DNA of 64,000 bases, taken from Streptomyces sp. NBC_00344. GTDB lineage: Bacteria > Actinomycetota > Actinomycetes > Streptomycetales > Streptomycetaceae. This document shows positions 8,468 to 17,590 of this stretch, one piece after another. The stretch is taken from NCBI RefSeq assembly GCF_036088315.1, contig NZ_CP107996.1, forward strand, positions 2,932,501 through 2,996,500, in the 5' to 3' direction. How positions within the stretch are numbered: position 1 is the first letter of the stretch; the number at the start of each line of letters is the position of its first letter. The notes below the pieces were generated by a model. That model was not told the DNA's origin. It was given only the letters and a program-made list of their open reading frames with translations, and did no database searches. Position numbers and translations under genes: made by a program.

Positions 8468-9400
8468 CTACCGGGCCGGGAGGTGGTCGATGCGGCGCAG
8501 GATGACGCCTTCGCGCAGGGCCCAGGGGCAGACTTCCAGCTCCTCCACCCCGAGCAGGTCCATCGCACCCTCCGCGACCAGCGCTCCTGCCAGCAGTTGC
8601 GGTGCCCGCTCGTCCGAGACGCCGGGCAGCCTGGCCCGCTCAGCGGCGGTCATGGCGGAGAGTTTCGGCACCCACTCCTCGAGTGACGTACGACTCAGTC
8701 CCCGATGGACGTACGGCCCTTCGCTGGAGCGCGCCGCGCCCGCGATCCTGGAGAGCTGCCGGAAGGTCTTCGACGTGGCCACCACATGATCCGGCCGGCC
8801 GAAGCGGGTGAACTCCCCGGCCGTGCGGGCGATCTCCGCGCGGACATGACGGCGCAGCGCCCTGACGTCCTGCGGGTCCGGAGGATCGCCCGGCAGCCAG
8901 GCGTTGGTGAGGCGGCCGGCGCCGAGCGGCAGCGACACCGCGGCGTCCGGCTGTTCGTCGATGCCGTACGCGATCTCCAGCGAACCGCCGCCGATGTCGA
9001 GCAGCAGCAGCCGTCCTGCGGACCAGCCGAACCAGCGCCGGGCCGCCAGGAAGGTCAGCCGGGCCTCGTCCTCGCCGGAGAGCACCTGGAGGTCGACCCC
9101 GGTCTCGTCACGCACCCGGGTCAGCACCTGGTCGGCGTTGCTGGCCTCACGCACGGCGGAGGTCGCGAACGGCAGCACCTCCTCGGCGCCCTTGTCCTCG
9201 GCGGCCTGCAAGGCGTCGTTGATGGTGGAGACCAGGCGGTCGATGCCCTCCGGGCCGATCGCGCCCTCGGTGTCGAGCAGTTCGGCGAGGCGCAGCTCGG
9301 CCTTGTGCGAGTGGGCGGGCAGCGGACGTGCGCCGGGGTGGGCGTCGACCACCAGCAGGTGCACCGTGTTCGAACCCACGTCGAGGACTCCGAGTCTCAT
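8468..9400 (-). CDS. Ppx/GppA phosphatase family protein
   Basis: Exopolyphosphatase / guanosine pentaphosphate phosphohydrolase family, so a likely role in polyphosphate or (p)ppGpp turnover. The 310-residue protein is the short, actin-like two-domain form. The phosphate 1 loop [15 protein letters not shown] lies at the extreme N-terminus and the phosphate 2 loop [14 protein letters not shown] near residue 130. The start is the ATG at 9400, directly before the family's first conserved strand. It is divergent from the gene at 9478, with both starts in a 77-base gap, and heads an operon with the isomerase and TetR genes. Confidence 0.93.
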   Translation of the reverse strand: MRLGVLDVGSNTVHLLVVDAHPGARPLPAHSHKAELRLAELLDTEGAIGPEGIDRLVSTINDALQAAEDKGAEEVLPFATSAVREASNADQVLTRVRDETGVDLQVLSGEDEARLTFLAARRWFGWSAGRLLLLDIGGGSLEIAYGIDEQPDAAVSLPLGAGRLTNAWLPGDPPDPQDVRALRRHVRAEIARTAGEFTRFGRPDHVVATSKTFRQLSRIAGAARSSEGPYVHRGLSRTSLEEWVPKLSAMTAAERARLPGVSDERAPQLLAGALVAEGAMDLLGVEELEVCPWALREGVILRRIDHLPAR

Positions 9401-9477
9401 ACGCGGAACGCTACTGCGGATGGGCGAGCGGATGGTCGCCAGCCCGGATCCGGTCGCCGCGCCCGTACGCTGGACCT

Positions 9478-10278
9478 GTGCCAAAGACGAAAAAGGCGAA
9501 GCCGGGCAAAGCCGTGAAGCAGTCCGGGCCGGCGAACGACGAGCAGGGTCTGGACTTCGCCCGTGCCTGGGTCGAGTTTCCGGACCCCGCCGACGACGAA
9601 CAGGTCTTCCGCTGCGACCTGACCTGGCTGACCTCACGGTGGAACTGCATTTTCGGCAGTGGCTGCCAGGGCATCCAGGCAGGCCGGGCCGACGACGGCT
9701 GCTGCACGCTCGGGGCGCATTTCTCCGACGAGGAGGACGAGCAGCGGGTGGCCGGTCATGTGGCCCGGCTCACTCCTGATCTGTGGCAGTTCCACGACGT
9801 GGGTACGGAGTCGGGCTGGGTGCAGCTCGACGAGGACGGCGAGCGCCAGACCCGGCGCTGGGACGGTTCGTGCATCTTCCAGAACCGGCCGGGCTTCGCG
9901 GGCGGTGCCGGGTGCTCGTTGCACATCCTGGCCCTGAAGGAGGGCAAGGAGCCGCTGGAGACCAAGCCGGACGTCTGCTGGCAGCTGCCGGTGCGCCGGA
10001 CGTACGACTGGATCGACCGGCCCGACGACTCCCGGGTGCTGCAGATCTCGATCGGCGAGTACGACCGGCGCGGCTGGGGCCCGGGCGGCCATGACCTGCA
10101 CTGGTGGTGCACCTCGGCGACGTCCGCGCACGGGGCCGGGGACCCGGTCTATGTCTCGTACCGGCCGGAACTCATCGAGCTGATGGGCAAGGCGGCGTAC
10201 GACCGTCTGGTGGTGCTGTGCGAGGAGCGCCTCTCGGCGCTGCTGCCGATGGCACCGCATCCGGCCGACCCCGCCTGA
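9478..10278 (+). CDS. conserved Cys-rich protein, YkgJ/DUF3109-like
   Basis: A 266-residue protein with a Lys-rich start ([11 protein letters not shown]) and a series of spaced cysteines: [36 protein letters not shown] and PDVCWQLP. The GCSLH...KP..C..PV arrangement resembles YkgJ/DUF3109-type proteins thought to bind a metal or iron-sulfur cluster; that assignment is an inference. The start is the GTG at 9478: a TACGCT box ends six bases upstream, indicating a leaderless transcript. Two tryptophan-rich blocks ([13 protein letters not shown]) are also conserved-looking. The precise function is unknown. Confidence 0.85.
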   Translation: MPKTKKAKPGKAVKQSGPANDEQGLDFARAWVEFPDPADDEQVFRCDLTWLTSRWNCIFGSGCQGIQAGRADDGCCTLGAHFSDEEDEQRVAGHVARLTPDLWQFHDVGTESGWVQLDEDGERQTRRWDGSCIFQNRPGFAGGAGCSLHILALKEGKEPLETKPDVCWQLPVRRTYDWIDRPDDSRVLQISIGEYDRRGWGPGGHDLHWWCTSATSAHGAGDPVYVSYRPELIELMGKAAYDRLVVLCEERLSALLPMAPHPADPA

Positions 10279-10290
10279 GCGCGACCGCCG

Positions 10291-12024
10291 TCACTCCATG
10301 GCTGAGGGCACCGTCGGGTCCTCGGGGGGCGGCGACGCCGGCGGGTCCGAAGGCGGCGGTGTCGGGGTGGGCGTCGGATCCGCAGGGGTGGGCGTGGGCT
10401 CCGAGGGGACCGGTGTCGGGTCGCCGGTGGGCGGCCGCGTCGGGGTCGGGTGGCCGTGATGGTGGCCATGGCCTTCGTGGCCGTGCCCCTGGTGGCCATG
10501 GCTGCTGTCTCCGCGGCCGTGGCCCCGCAGACGGACCACCGCACCCGACGGGTTGATGCCGATCCGGGCCGACCAGAAGCCGGACGGCTCGGCCCGGTGA
10601 TCGACAAGGACCCGGAGCGTGACCGACCCGCCCGGCCGCAGGACGCCGGACGAGCTGCTGAGGTGGATCCACCCGGCGGTCGTCCAGGCCGACCAGGAGA
10701 CCGGCCGGTCCGCCCCCGACGTCAGGGTGATCACGGTGTGTCCGCCCGCCGAGCGAGCCGCCACGGTGAGCGAACCGGGGGCGATCGGCCGGCCGGCCGG
10801 CGAGCGGCCGCCGTCGGGCGAACGGCCGGCGGGCGTTTTCTGTCCGGCCCCGGGGCTGATGACCTCGACCGACACGTCGGGCGAGCCACTGCCGCCGGCG
10901 AAGGGGGTGCGGTCGGTGTGATCGGTGCGGGCGTTGCCCGCGTTCTCGTAGTGGTCGTAGGTGCCGGCGCCCAGGCCGCCGTGGCCGTCCGCCTGGCGGG
11001 CGGTCACCGAACCGCCGCGTCCCTCGCCTGTTGACGGCGCGTTGCGGTACGCGGCCCAGAGAGCCAGTACCGGCGCAGCCACGACGGTGGCCACCACCGT
11101 CGTCGTCACCGCGCGCGCCCTGAGGCGGTCGCGGCGGGCCGCGCGGTCCTTCGGGTCCAGCGGGAAGCCGTCGCGGCCGAACCGCGGGGCGCTGCCCCGC
11201 TGGGCGTGCAGCATTGCCGCGTGGGCGGCGGATCGTTCCGCCGCGACCATCGGGAGTGCGGCGGGGGTGGCAGGGGTGACGCTGGATCCGGGCCAGGGAC
11301 CGGCCGCTCCGGCCCGCTCGGCGACCTGGCGGCAGCGTGGGCAGTCATCCACGTGCCGGACCAGTTCGCGGCGCAGTGCGCTGGAGAGCAGAACCCGGTT
11401 GTCGCCGGTGAGGCGGGCGACGCTGGGGCAGTTGCCGGTCTCGACCACGGCGAGCGCCGCCCTGGTCCGCTCCACCTCGCAGGCCGCGGCGGCCAGCAGT
11501 TCGCGGGCCGCGGTGTGCTCCATACCGAGTACGGCGGCGACTTCCGGCGGGGCGAGCCGGTGGCGCACCGCCAGCTCCAGCGCCTCACGCTGCTCGGGGG
11601 TGGTGCCCGCGGCTTCCGGCCACGCGAGGGTGGCGAGATCGCGGCGCTGCCGTTCGGCGGCATCCGCGGGGACGGCCGGTGCGCTCGTCTGCGTACGGCC
11701 GGTGTGGGCGCCGGGCCGCAGCCGCTTCTGCTCGGCGAGCTTGCGCAGACAGGCCCATCGGGCGAGTGCGTAGAGCCAGGCCCGGCGGCCGCGTTCGTCG
11801 GAGGGACAGCGGCCGAACTGCCGGTCGGCGACGGAGAGTACCTCACCCAGGACCGCGTTCGCGGCCTCGTGGTCGCACAGGACGGAGAGCCCGTAGGTGA
11901 AAAGACCATCCAAATATGCCTCGTACCGCGCCGGAGGCCGCCGCTCCGCCGGGCGGGACGTATGCCGCTGCGCCCGGTGTGTGCGGGTGTGGTGCGGGTG
12001 GTTCTCCACGCTGCTGCTCGTCAC
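10291..12024 (-). CDS. sigma-like / ZAS zinc motif / single-TM / BACON-like fusion protein
   Basis: A 577-residue protein built from unusual parts. Residues ~33-105 resemble sigma-70 region 2. Residues ~130-195 resemble region 4, including a helix-turn-helix around APPEVAAVLGMEHTAARELL. H224-x3-C228-x2-C231 is a ZAS-type anti-sigma zinc motif. One membrane helix spans ~306-325. The exterior part holds a BACON-like beta domain (~420-485), a His-rich stretch (~500-525) and a Pro/Thr/Asp tail with PTP repeats. The start is a GTG at 12024. The layout suggests a membrane-tethered regulator or sensor; the function is unproven. It converges with the gene at 9478, 12 bases apart. Confidence 0.8.
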   Translation of the reverse strand: MTSSSVENHPHHTRTHRAQRHTSRPAERRPPARYEAYLDGLFTYGLSVLCDHEAANAVLGEVLSVADRQFGRCPSDERGRRAWLYALARWACLRKLAEQKRLRPGAHTGRTQTSAPAVPADAAERQRRDLATLAWPEAAGTTPEQREALELAVRHRLAPPEVAAVLGMEHTAARELLAAAACEVERTRAALAVVETGNCPSVARLTGDNRVLLSSALRRELVRHVDDCPRCRQVAERAGAAGPWPGSSVTPATPAALPMVAAERSAAHAAMLHAQRGSAPRFGRDGFPLDPKDRAARRDRLRARAVTTTVVATVVAAPVLALWAAYRNAPSTGEGRGGSVTARQADGHGGLGAGTYDHYENAGNARTDHTDRTPFAGGSGSPDVSVEVISPGAGQKTPAGRSPDGGRSPAGRPIAPGSLTVAARSAGGHTVITLTSGADRPVSWSAWTTAGWIHLSSSSGVLRPGGSVTLRVLVDHRAEPSGFWSARIGINPSGAVVRLRGHGRGDSSHGHQGHGHEGHGHHHGHPTPTRPPTGDPTPVPSEPTPTPADPTPTPTPPPSDPPASPPPEDPTVPSAME

Positions 12025-12195
12025 CCGCCGACGGTAGGCCGGGGGCGGCCCGCTCTTAGCACCTCTTCAGGGCATTTAATCCTTACGGGTGAATGTATCC
12101 CTCGAAAGGGGACAGGAATCGAAGATTCCGCCCCCCGTTCCGGCCGGTAGCCTTCGCCGGATTCCACTGTCGGTCCCTGCCGTTACGGTGGCGCC

Positions 12196-13590
12196 ATGGC
12201 CACCCGTGCGAAGTCCGTCAAACCGTCCTACCGCTGCACCGAGTGCGGCTGGACGACAGCTAAGTGGCTCGGCCGCTGCCCCGAGTGCCAGACCTGGGGC
12301 ACGGTGGAGGAGTTCGGCGGCGCGCCCGCCGTGCGGACCACCGCGGCCGGCCGGGTCAGCACCGCGGCCCTGCCGATCGGCCAGGTCGACAGCCGGACGG
12401 CCACCGCCCGTCCGACCGGCGTGGACGAGCTCGACCGGGTGCTCGGCGGCGGTCTGGTGCCCGGCGCTGTGGTGCTGCTCGCGGGTGAGCCCGGCGTCGG
12501 GAAGTCCACCCTGCTGCTCGATGTCGCGGCGAAGGCAGCGACCGAGGACCACCGCACGCTCTATGTGACGGCCGAGGAGTCGGCGAGTCAGGTGAGACTC
12601 CGGGCGGACCGTATCCATGCGATCAACGACCATCTGTTCCTGGCCGCCGAGACCGACCTCTCCGCGGTGCTCGGCCATCTCGACGCCGTCAAGCCCTCGC
12701 TGCTGGTGCTGGACTCCGTACAGACGGTCGCGTCACCCGAACTCGACGGGGCCCCCGGCGGGATGGCCCAGGTGCGCGAGGTGGCCGGTGCGCTGATCCG
12801 GGCCTCCAAGGAGCGCGGGATGTCCACCCTGCTGGTCGGCCATGTGACGAAGGACGGGGCCATCGCGGGGCCCCGGCTCCTGGAGCATCTGGTGGACGTG
12901 GTGCTGTCCTTCGAGGGTGACCGGCATGCCCGGCTCAGGCTCGTCCGCGGCGTCAAGAACCGCTACGGCGCGACCGACGAGGTCGGCTGCTTCGAGCTTC
13001 ACGACGAGGGCATCACAGGTCTCGCGGATCCGAGCGGGCTGTTCCTGACACGCCGTGACGAACCGGTTCCCGGTACCTGTCTGACGGTCACTCTCGAGGG
13101 AAAGCGTCCGCTGGTCGCGGAGGTCCAGGCGCTCACCGTCGACACCCAGATCCCCTCGCCCAGGCGCACCACATCCGGTCTTGAGACCTCCCGGGTCTCG
13201 ATGATGCTCGCGGTGCTCGAGCAGCGCGGCCGGATCAGCGCACTCGGCAAGCGCGACATCTACACCGCGACGGTCGGCGGTGTGAAGCTCACCGAACCGG
13301 CCGCCGACCTCGCGGTCGCGCTGGCCCTGGCATCCGCGGCGAGCGACGTGCCGCTGCCGAAGAACCTGGTCGCGATCGGTGAAGTGGGCCTGGCCGGTGA
13401 GGTCAGGAGGGTGACCGGAGTCCAGCGCAGGCTCGCCGAGGCGCACCGTCTCGGCTTCACCCACGCACTGGTCCCGAGCGATCCGGGGAAGGTCCCCGCC
13501 GGTATGAACGTCATCGAGGTGGCCGACATGGGAGAGGCCCTGCGGGTCCTTCCGCGCCGGTCGAGGACCCAGGCGCCCCGGGAGGAGTGA
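12196..13590 (+). CDS. radA: DNA repair protein RadA (Sms)
   Basis: RecA-like ATPase/helicase that promotes branch migration during recombinational repair. The 464 residues match the family. A four-Cys zinc finger lies at C14, C17, C28 and C31; Walker [10 protein letters not shown] spans ~97-105. The RadA motif appears as KNRYG near residue 253 (canonically KNRFG). The C-terminal Lon-like domain includes [21 protein letters not shown]. The start is the ATG at 12196 with TACGGT six bases upstream, suggesting a leaderless mRNA. disA follows 56 bases later, a partnership also known in Bacillus, where RadA and DisA interact. Confidence 0.97.
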   Translation: MATRAKSVKPSYRCTECGWTTAKWLGRCPECQTWGTVEEFGGAPAVRTTAAGRVSTAALPIGQVDSRTATARPTGVDELDRVLGGGLVPGAVVLLAGEPGVGKSTLLLDVAAKAATEDHRTLYVTAEESASQVRLRADRIHAINDHLFLAAETDLSAVLGHLDAVKPSLLVLDSVQTVASPELDGAPGGMAQVREVAGALIRASKERGMSTLLVGHVTKDGAIAGPRLLEHLVDVVLSFEGDRHARLRLVRGVKNRYGATDEVGCFELHDEGITGLADPSGLFLTRRDEPVPGTCLTVTLEGKRPLVAEVQALTVDTQIPSPRRTTSGLETSRVSMMLAVLEQRGRISALGKRDIYTATVGGVKLTEPAADLAVALALASAASDVPLPKNLVAIGEVGLAGEVRRVTGVQRRLAEAHRLGFTHALVPSDPGKVPAGMNVIEVADMGEALRVLPRRSRTQAPREE

Positions 13591-13646
13591 GTGCGCCGGT
13601 AGACTTTGCCCTGGTCTCGCCCGTCCGTACGAGCCGGAGGAGTGCA

Positions 13647-14771
13647 GTGGCAGCCAATGACCGGGCAGCATCCGGAAAATCCGGCGGGAGCTCATCCGGC
13701 ACCGAAGCGCTGATGCGCGCCACACTGAGCGCCGTCGCGCCCGGTACTGCGCTGCGCGACGGCCTCGAACGCATCCTGCGCGGCAACACCGGCGGGCTGA
13801 TCGTCCTCGGCATGGACAAGACGGTCGAGTCGATGTGCACCGGCGGTTTCGTCATGGATGTCGAGTTCGCCGCCACGCGCCTGCGTGAGCTGTGCAAACT
13901 CGACGGCGCGCTGATCCTCGACAAGGACATCAGCAAGATCCTCCGGGCCGGTGTCCAGCTGGTCCCCGACGCGTCCATCCCCACCGAGGAGACCGGCACC
14001 CGCCACCGCACCGCGGACCGGGTCTCCAAACAGTGCGGCTTCCCGGTCGTCTCCGTATCGCAGTCGATGCATCTGATCGCGCTGTACGTCGACGGGGAGC
14101 GCCGGGTCCTCGAGGAGTCCGCGGCGATCCTGTCCCGCGCGAATCAGGCTCTGGCCACCCTGGAGCGGTACAAGCTCCGGCTCGACGAGGTCGCGGGCAC
14201 GCTCTCCGCTCTGGAGATCGAGGACCTGGTGACGGTCCGCGATGTCACCGCGGTGGCGCAGCGGCTCGAGATGGTGCGGCGGATCGCCACCGAGATCGCC
14301 GAGTACGTGGTGGAGCTGGGCACCGACGGCCGCCTCCTCTCCCTCCAGCTCGACGAGTTGATCGCCGGGGTGGAGCCGGAGCGCGAGCTCGTCATCCGGG
14401 ACTACGTACCCGAGCCCACCGCGAAGCGTTCGCGCACCGTCGCCGAGGCACTGGTCGAACTGAACACGCTGAGCCACACCGAGCTGCTCGAACTGCCGGT
14501 GGTGGCACGGGCACTGGGATACAGCGGGTCGCCCGAGACACTCGACTCCGCGGTGTCGCCGCGGGGGTACCGGCTGCTGGCGAAGGTGCCGCGGCTGCCC
14601 GGGGCGATCATCGAGCGGCTTGTCGAGCACTTCGGGGGGCTGCAGAAGCTGCTCGCCGCGAGCGTCGACGATCTGCAGACCGTGGACGGAGTGGGCGAGG
14701 CCCGCGCCCGGAGCGTACGGGAGGGACTTTCCCGGCTGGCCGAGTCCTCGATCCTGGAAAGGTACGTCTGA
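13647..14771 (+). CDS. disA: DNA integrity scanning protein / diadenylate cyclase DisA
   Basis: Makes the second messenger c-di-AMP from two ATP and scans DNA for branched lesions. The DAC domain holds the catalytic DGA (86-88) and RHR (119-121) motifs. A helical linker follows, then a C-terminal helix-hairpin-helix domain ([20 protein letters not shown] and [12 protein letters not shown]). The length of 374 residues is typical. The start is the GTG at 13647, with GGAGGA about six bases upstream; the in-frame stretch back to 13587 is unrelated. It lies in tandem with radA; a possible separate -10 (TAGACT, 13600-13605) sits in the gap. Confidence 0.97.
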   Translation: MAANDRAASGKSGGSSSGTEALMRATLSAVAPGTALRDGLERILRGNTGGLIVLGMDKTVESMCTGGFVMDVEFAATRLRELCKLDGALILDKDISKILRAGVQLVPDASIPTEETGTRHRTADRVSKQCGFPVVSVSQSMHLIALYVDGERRVLEESAAILSRANQALATLERYKLRLDEVAGTLSALEIEDLVTVRDVTAVAQRLEMVRRIATEIAEYVVELGTDGRLLSLQLDELIAGVEPERELVIRDYVPEPTAKRSRTVAEALVELNTLSHTELLELPVVARALGYSGSPETLDSAVSPRGYRLLAKVPRLPGAIIERLVEHFGGLQKLLAASVDDLQTVDGVGEARARSVREGLSRLAESSILERYV

Positions 14772-14822
14772 GGGCTGCTCCGCGGGCCCCGGCCACCGGC
14801 ACAGCGGCCGCCCCGCGGGTGT

Positions 14823-14854
14823 CCGGCCCCTCCCTGCCGAAACCGGGGGGCCGG
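14823..14854. terminator. possible bidirectional terminator
   Basis: CCGGCCCC (14823-14830) pairs with GGGGCCGG (14847-14854) across a 16-base loop, between the convergent disA and the gene ending at 14860. The stem is only eight bases, so confidence is moderate. Confidence 0.45.
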
Positions 14855-14859
14855 CCCGC

Positions 14860-15693
14860 TCAGTCCTTCGTCAGGACGATCGACGTCCGCTTCAGCGGCA
14901 GCCCCGGCGCCTTCGCCTCCACCAGATAGGTTCCGGCCGCCGCCGCGTGCGTGGCGGCGGAGCACTTGGCCGACGAGGTCCTGCGGTTCCACTGCACGAT
15001 GTGGATGACGGAGGAGTTGGCCGTCACCTGGAAGAGCTGCGCCGCTCCGTCATCGGGACAGTCCTTCGAGGTCCAGATGACCTTGTCGGTCGCGGTGGAC
15101 GTGATCGTCAGCACGGTGCTCTTCGGCCCGAAGTCCAGCTTGCAGTTGGCCGACGAGGTGTTCTTGGCGATCAGTTCGAACTTCGGCTTCTCATCGGGCG
15201 CGTAGGTGTTCCTGGGAATGTGCAGCGTCAACTGAACGGCGCCCGCCGCGCAGTCGGGGAGGCCGGAGCCGGCCGGGATCTGCCGGCCGGCGTCACCGCC
15301 GGTACCGGCGGAGCCCGAACCGGTGCTGCCACCCGCTGTGTTGGCGCCGGCGTCCGAGCCGGAGGTGTCCGAGCCGGCGGAACCGCTGCCCGCGTCATCG
15401 GAACCGTCCGAGCCGGAACCGCCCGTGCTGCCGGAACCGCCCGTGCTGCCCGAACCGCCGGACCCGTCACGGCCGCCGGGCACCTGGCTGATCGCGGGAC
15501 CCGATCCGGAGGGCCCGGGTGTGATCGATGGGGCGGGGTGCGCCCCGTCGGATCCGGAACCTCCGTGGTTTCCGCCACCGCCCGACGTGACGATCCACAC
15601 CACCAGCAGGGCGAGCAGCGCAACCAGAGATGCCGCTACTGCCCTCCGTCGCCAGTAGATGGAGGAGGGAAGCGGCCCGACCGGATTGCGCAT
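14860..15693 (-). CDS. membrane-anchored exported protein with Gly/Ser-rich linker
   Basis: A 277-residue protein of unknown function. A short basic N-terminus precedes one membrane helix (RRRAVAASLVALLALLVVWIVTS, residues ~15-38). Next comes a long low-complexity linker of Gly, Ser and Asp (residues ~39-135) with GGSGSTGGSGS repeats, and then a folded exterior domain (~140-277). The exterior domain has four or more cysteines (LPDCAAG, SANCKLDF, SKDCPDDG, SAKCSAA) that could form two disulfides, and a beta-sandwich-like composition. I chose the ATG at 15693; upstream residues lack similarity. It converges with disA. Confidence 0.8.
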   Translation of the reverse strand: MRNPVGPLPSSIYWRRRAVAASLVALLALLVVWIVTSGGGGNHGGSGSDGAHPAPSITPGPSGSGPAISQVPGGRDGSGGSGSTGGSGSTGGSGSDGSDDAGSGSAGSDTSGSDAGANTAGGSTGSGSAGTGGDAGRQIPAGSGLPDCAAGAVQLTLHIPRNTYAPDEKPKFELIAKNTSSANCKLDFGPKSTVLTITSTATDKVIWTSKDCPDDGAAQLFQVTANSSVIHIVQWNRRTSSAKCSAATHAAAAGTYLVEAKAPGLPLKRTSIVLTKD

Positions 15694-15876
15694 AGATCCC
15701 ACGGCGCAAACTGTACGAGAGATCAGACCCAACTCAGGCCCCACCCGCCGCCGTCCGTACAACTTTTACGGATCATCATTTCGTAGCCCGGGCCGCCGAC
15801 CTCCCACTCCGGTCGGGTCCGGACATATCGATCGCCCGTGGCCCCCGACTCCGGATGATCCATACTGTGCGTCACC

Positions 15877-16485
15877 ATGGACAGTTCTTCCGAGCTCTAC
15901 CGAAATATCGTCGAATTCGCGCACTCCACCCCCTCCTGGGTGCAACACCTGATGGAGCTGTGGACAGAGGCGGGGCTGCTGCTCTTCGCCCTCCTGTTCG
16001 TCGTGGTGTGGTGGCGAGGGCGCAGGGCCCCGTCCCAGACGATGGCGCTGGCACTGATCGCGCCGCTGGCGACGGCCGTCGCGTATGTCATCAGCGAACT
16101 GCTGAAGTCGGTGATCCACGAGGAACGCCCCTGCCGGGCGGTGTCCGGCGCGATGTCCCCGCTCATCGACTGTCCCCCGCACGGCGACTGGTCCTTCCCC
16201 AGCAACCACTCGATCATCGCGGCGGCCGCGGCCGTCGGTCTGTCGATCGCGGTGATGCGGCTGGTGTGGCTCACCGTCCCGGTGGCCCTGCTGATGGCGT
16301 TCTCCCGGGTCTTCGTCGGCGTGCACTACCCGCACGACGTGATCGTGGGCCTGATCCTCGGTGCGCTGATCGCACTGCTGGTGATCGAGGTGCTGACCCG
16401 TCCGGTGCGCAGACTCGTGGAGGCCATGCGCCGCAGCGACATCGGCGTGGCGGCCTGGTTCGCCGGGCCGGGGACCGAGAGCTGA
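15877..16485 (+). CDS. PAP2-family membrane phosphatase
   Basis: Integral membrane phosphatase, 202 residues, of the type acting on undecaprenyl pyrophosphate or phosphatidic acid. The three phosphatase motifs are intact: K77...R84-P, P108-S-N-H111, and S143-R...H150...D154 (SRVFVGVHYPHD). About five membrane segments are visible. The start is the ATG at 15877; TACTGT eight bases upstream suggests a leaderless transcript. mutY follows 16 bases later, so the two are likely co-transcribed. The exact lipid substrate cannot be read from the sequence. Confidence 0.92.
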   Translation: MDSSSELYRNIVEFAHSTPSWVQHLMELWTEAGLLLFALLFVVVWWRGRRAPSQTMALALIAPLATAVAYVISELLKSVIHEERPCRAVSGAMSPLIDCPPHGDWSFPSNHSIIAAAAAVGLSIAVMRLVWLTVPVALLMAFSRVFVGVHYPHDVIVGLILGALIALLVIEVLTRPVRRLVEAMRRSDIGVAAWFAGPGTES

Positions 16486-16501
16486 GAGGATCGGTGGTGC
16501 C

Positions 16502-17416
16502 ATGACTTCAACGACTGAGACGTCACACGTCGATTCCGCCACCGCCACCGCCCTCCACTCCCCCGTCATCAGCTGGTTCGACGCGAACGCCCGCGACCTG
16601 CCCTGGCGCCGCCCCGAAGCCGGTGCCTGGGGGGTGATGGTCAGCGAGTTCATGCTGCAGCAGACCCCGGTCGCCCGGGTGCTCCCGGTGTACGAACAGT
16701 GGCTGGCCCGCTGGCCCCGACCGGCCGATCTGGCTGCCGACGCCCCCGGCGAAGCGGTCCGCGCCTGGGGCCGGCTCGGCTATCCGCGCCGCGCGCTGCG
16801 GCTGCACGGCGCGGCGCAGGCCATAACGGAGCGGCACGGCGGGGACGTACCGTCCGAGCACTCCCAGCTGCTCGCGCTGCCCGGAATCGGCGAGTACACC
16901 GCAGCGGCCGTGGCCTCCTTCGCCCACGGGCAGCGGCACGCGGTGCTGGACACCAACGTCCGGCGGGTCTTCGCGCGTACGGTCACCGGCGTCGAGTACC
17001 CGCCGAACGCGACCACCGCCGCGGAGCGCAGACTCGCCCGCGCGCTGCTCCCCGACGACGACGCCACGGCTGCGCGCTGGGCCGCGGCATCGATGGAGCT
17101 CGGCGCCCTGGTCTGCACGGCGAAGAACCCGGACTGCGGAAGCTGTCCTGTCGCCGGACAGTGCGCCTGGCGGCTCGCGGGCAAGCCCGCCCATGTCGGC
17201 CCGGCGCGACGCGGTCAGACCTACGCCGGAACGGACCGCCAGGTCCGCGGCAAGCTGCTCGCCGTACTGCGGGACGCGGCGTCTCCGGTACCGCAGTCGG
17301 AACTCGACGCGGTGTGGCACGAACCGGTGCAACGGGCCAGGGCGCTGGACGGGCTGGTCGCCGACGGTCTGGTGGAGCCGCTGGCGGACGGGGTGTACCG
17401 GCTCCCGCTCACCTGA
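16502..17416 (+). CDS. mutY: A/G-specific adenine glycosylase
   Basis: Base-excision repair enzyme that removes adenine paired with 8-oxoguanine. The 304-residue protein has the catalytic Glu in VSEFMLQQTPV, the helix-hairpin-helix LPGIGEYTAAAVASFA and the catalytic Asp in VLDTNVRRV. The iron-sulfur loop is C-x6-C-x2-C-x5-C (CTAKNPDCGSCPVAGQC). The C-terminal part is short and lacks an obvious full NUDIX-like 8-oxoG recognition domain, as is common in actinobacterial forms; the last ~60 residues resemble a winged helix. It follows the PAP2 gene closely. Confidence 0.95.
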   Translation: MTSTTETSHVDSATATALHSPVISWFDANARDLPWRRPEAGAWGVMVSEFMLQQTPVARVLPVYEQWLARWPRPADLAADAPGEAVRAWGRLGYPRRALRLHGAAQAITERHGGDVPSEHSQLLALPGIGEYTAAAVASFAHGQRHAVLDTNVRRVFARTVTGVEYPPNATTAAERRLARALLPDDDATAARWAAASMELGALVCTAKNPDCGSCPVAGQCAWRLAGKPAHVGPARRGQTYAGTDRQVRGKLLAVLRDAASPVPQSELDAVWHEPVQRARALDGLVADGLVEPLADGVYRLPLT

Positions 17417-17514
17417 CCGATCGCACCTGCAGGTTGAGAACCCCTCCGAGCCGTCCCGTCGTTACACAACCGATGGACAGCTGTGCGTCCGCAGACGGCT
17501 GGCGCGCACAGCTC

Positions 17515-17568
17515 CGTGACAACGCCTCCGTAGCTTCATGCACAGACCACAGAACAGCGTGAACAACG
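17515..17568 (+). repeat. spaced direct repeats upstream of sigE
   Basis: CGTGACAACG (17515-17524) and CGTGAACAACG (17558-17568) form a near-identical direct repeat with starts 43 bases apart in the 174-base region between mutY and sigE. In S. coelicolor the sigE promoter is activated by phosphorylated CseB, so these are candidate CseB sites. I could not identify a confident -35/-10 pair. Confidence 0.35.
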
Positions 17569-17590
17569 GGGACGACGGAGGCGGTTGGGC

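Noticed and set aside
10321..10480. GC-rich repeat array near 10.4 kb
   Set aside because: It encodes the Pro/Thr/Asp repeat tail and His-rich stretch of the protein at 10291-12024.
15301..15480. Repeated GGATCC/GGAACCG-like units as possible DNA repeats
   Set aside because: They are codons of the Gly/Ser-rich protein linker in the gene at 14860-15693, not an independent repeat array.
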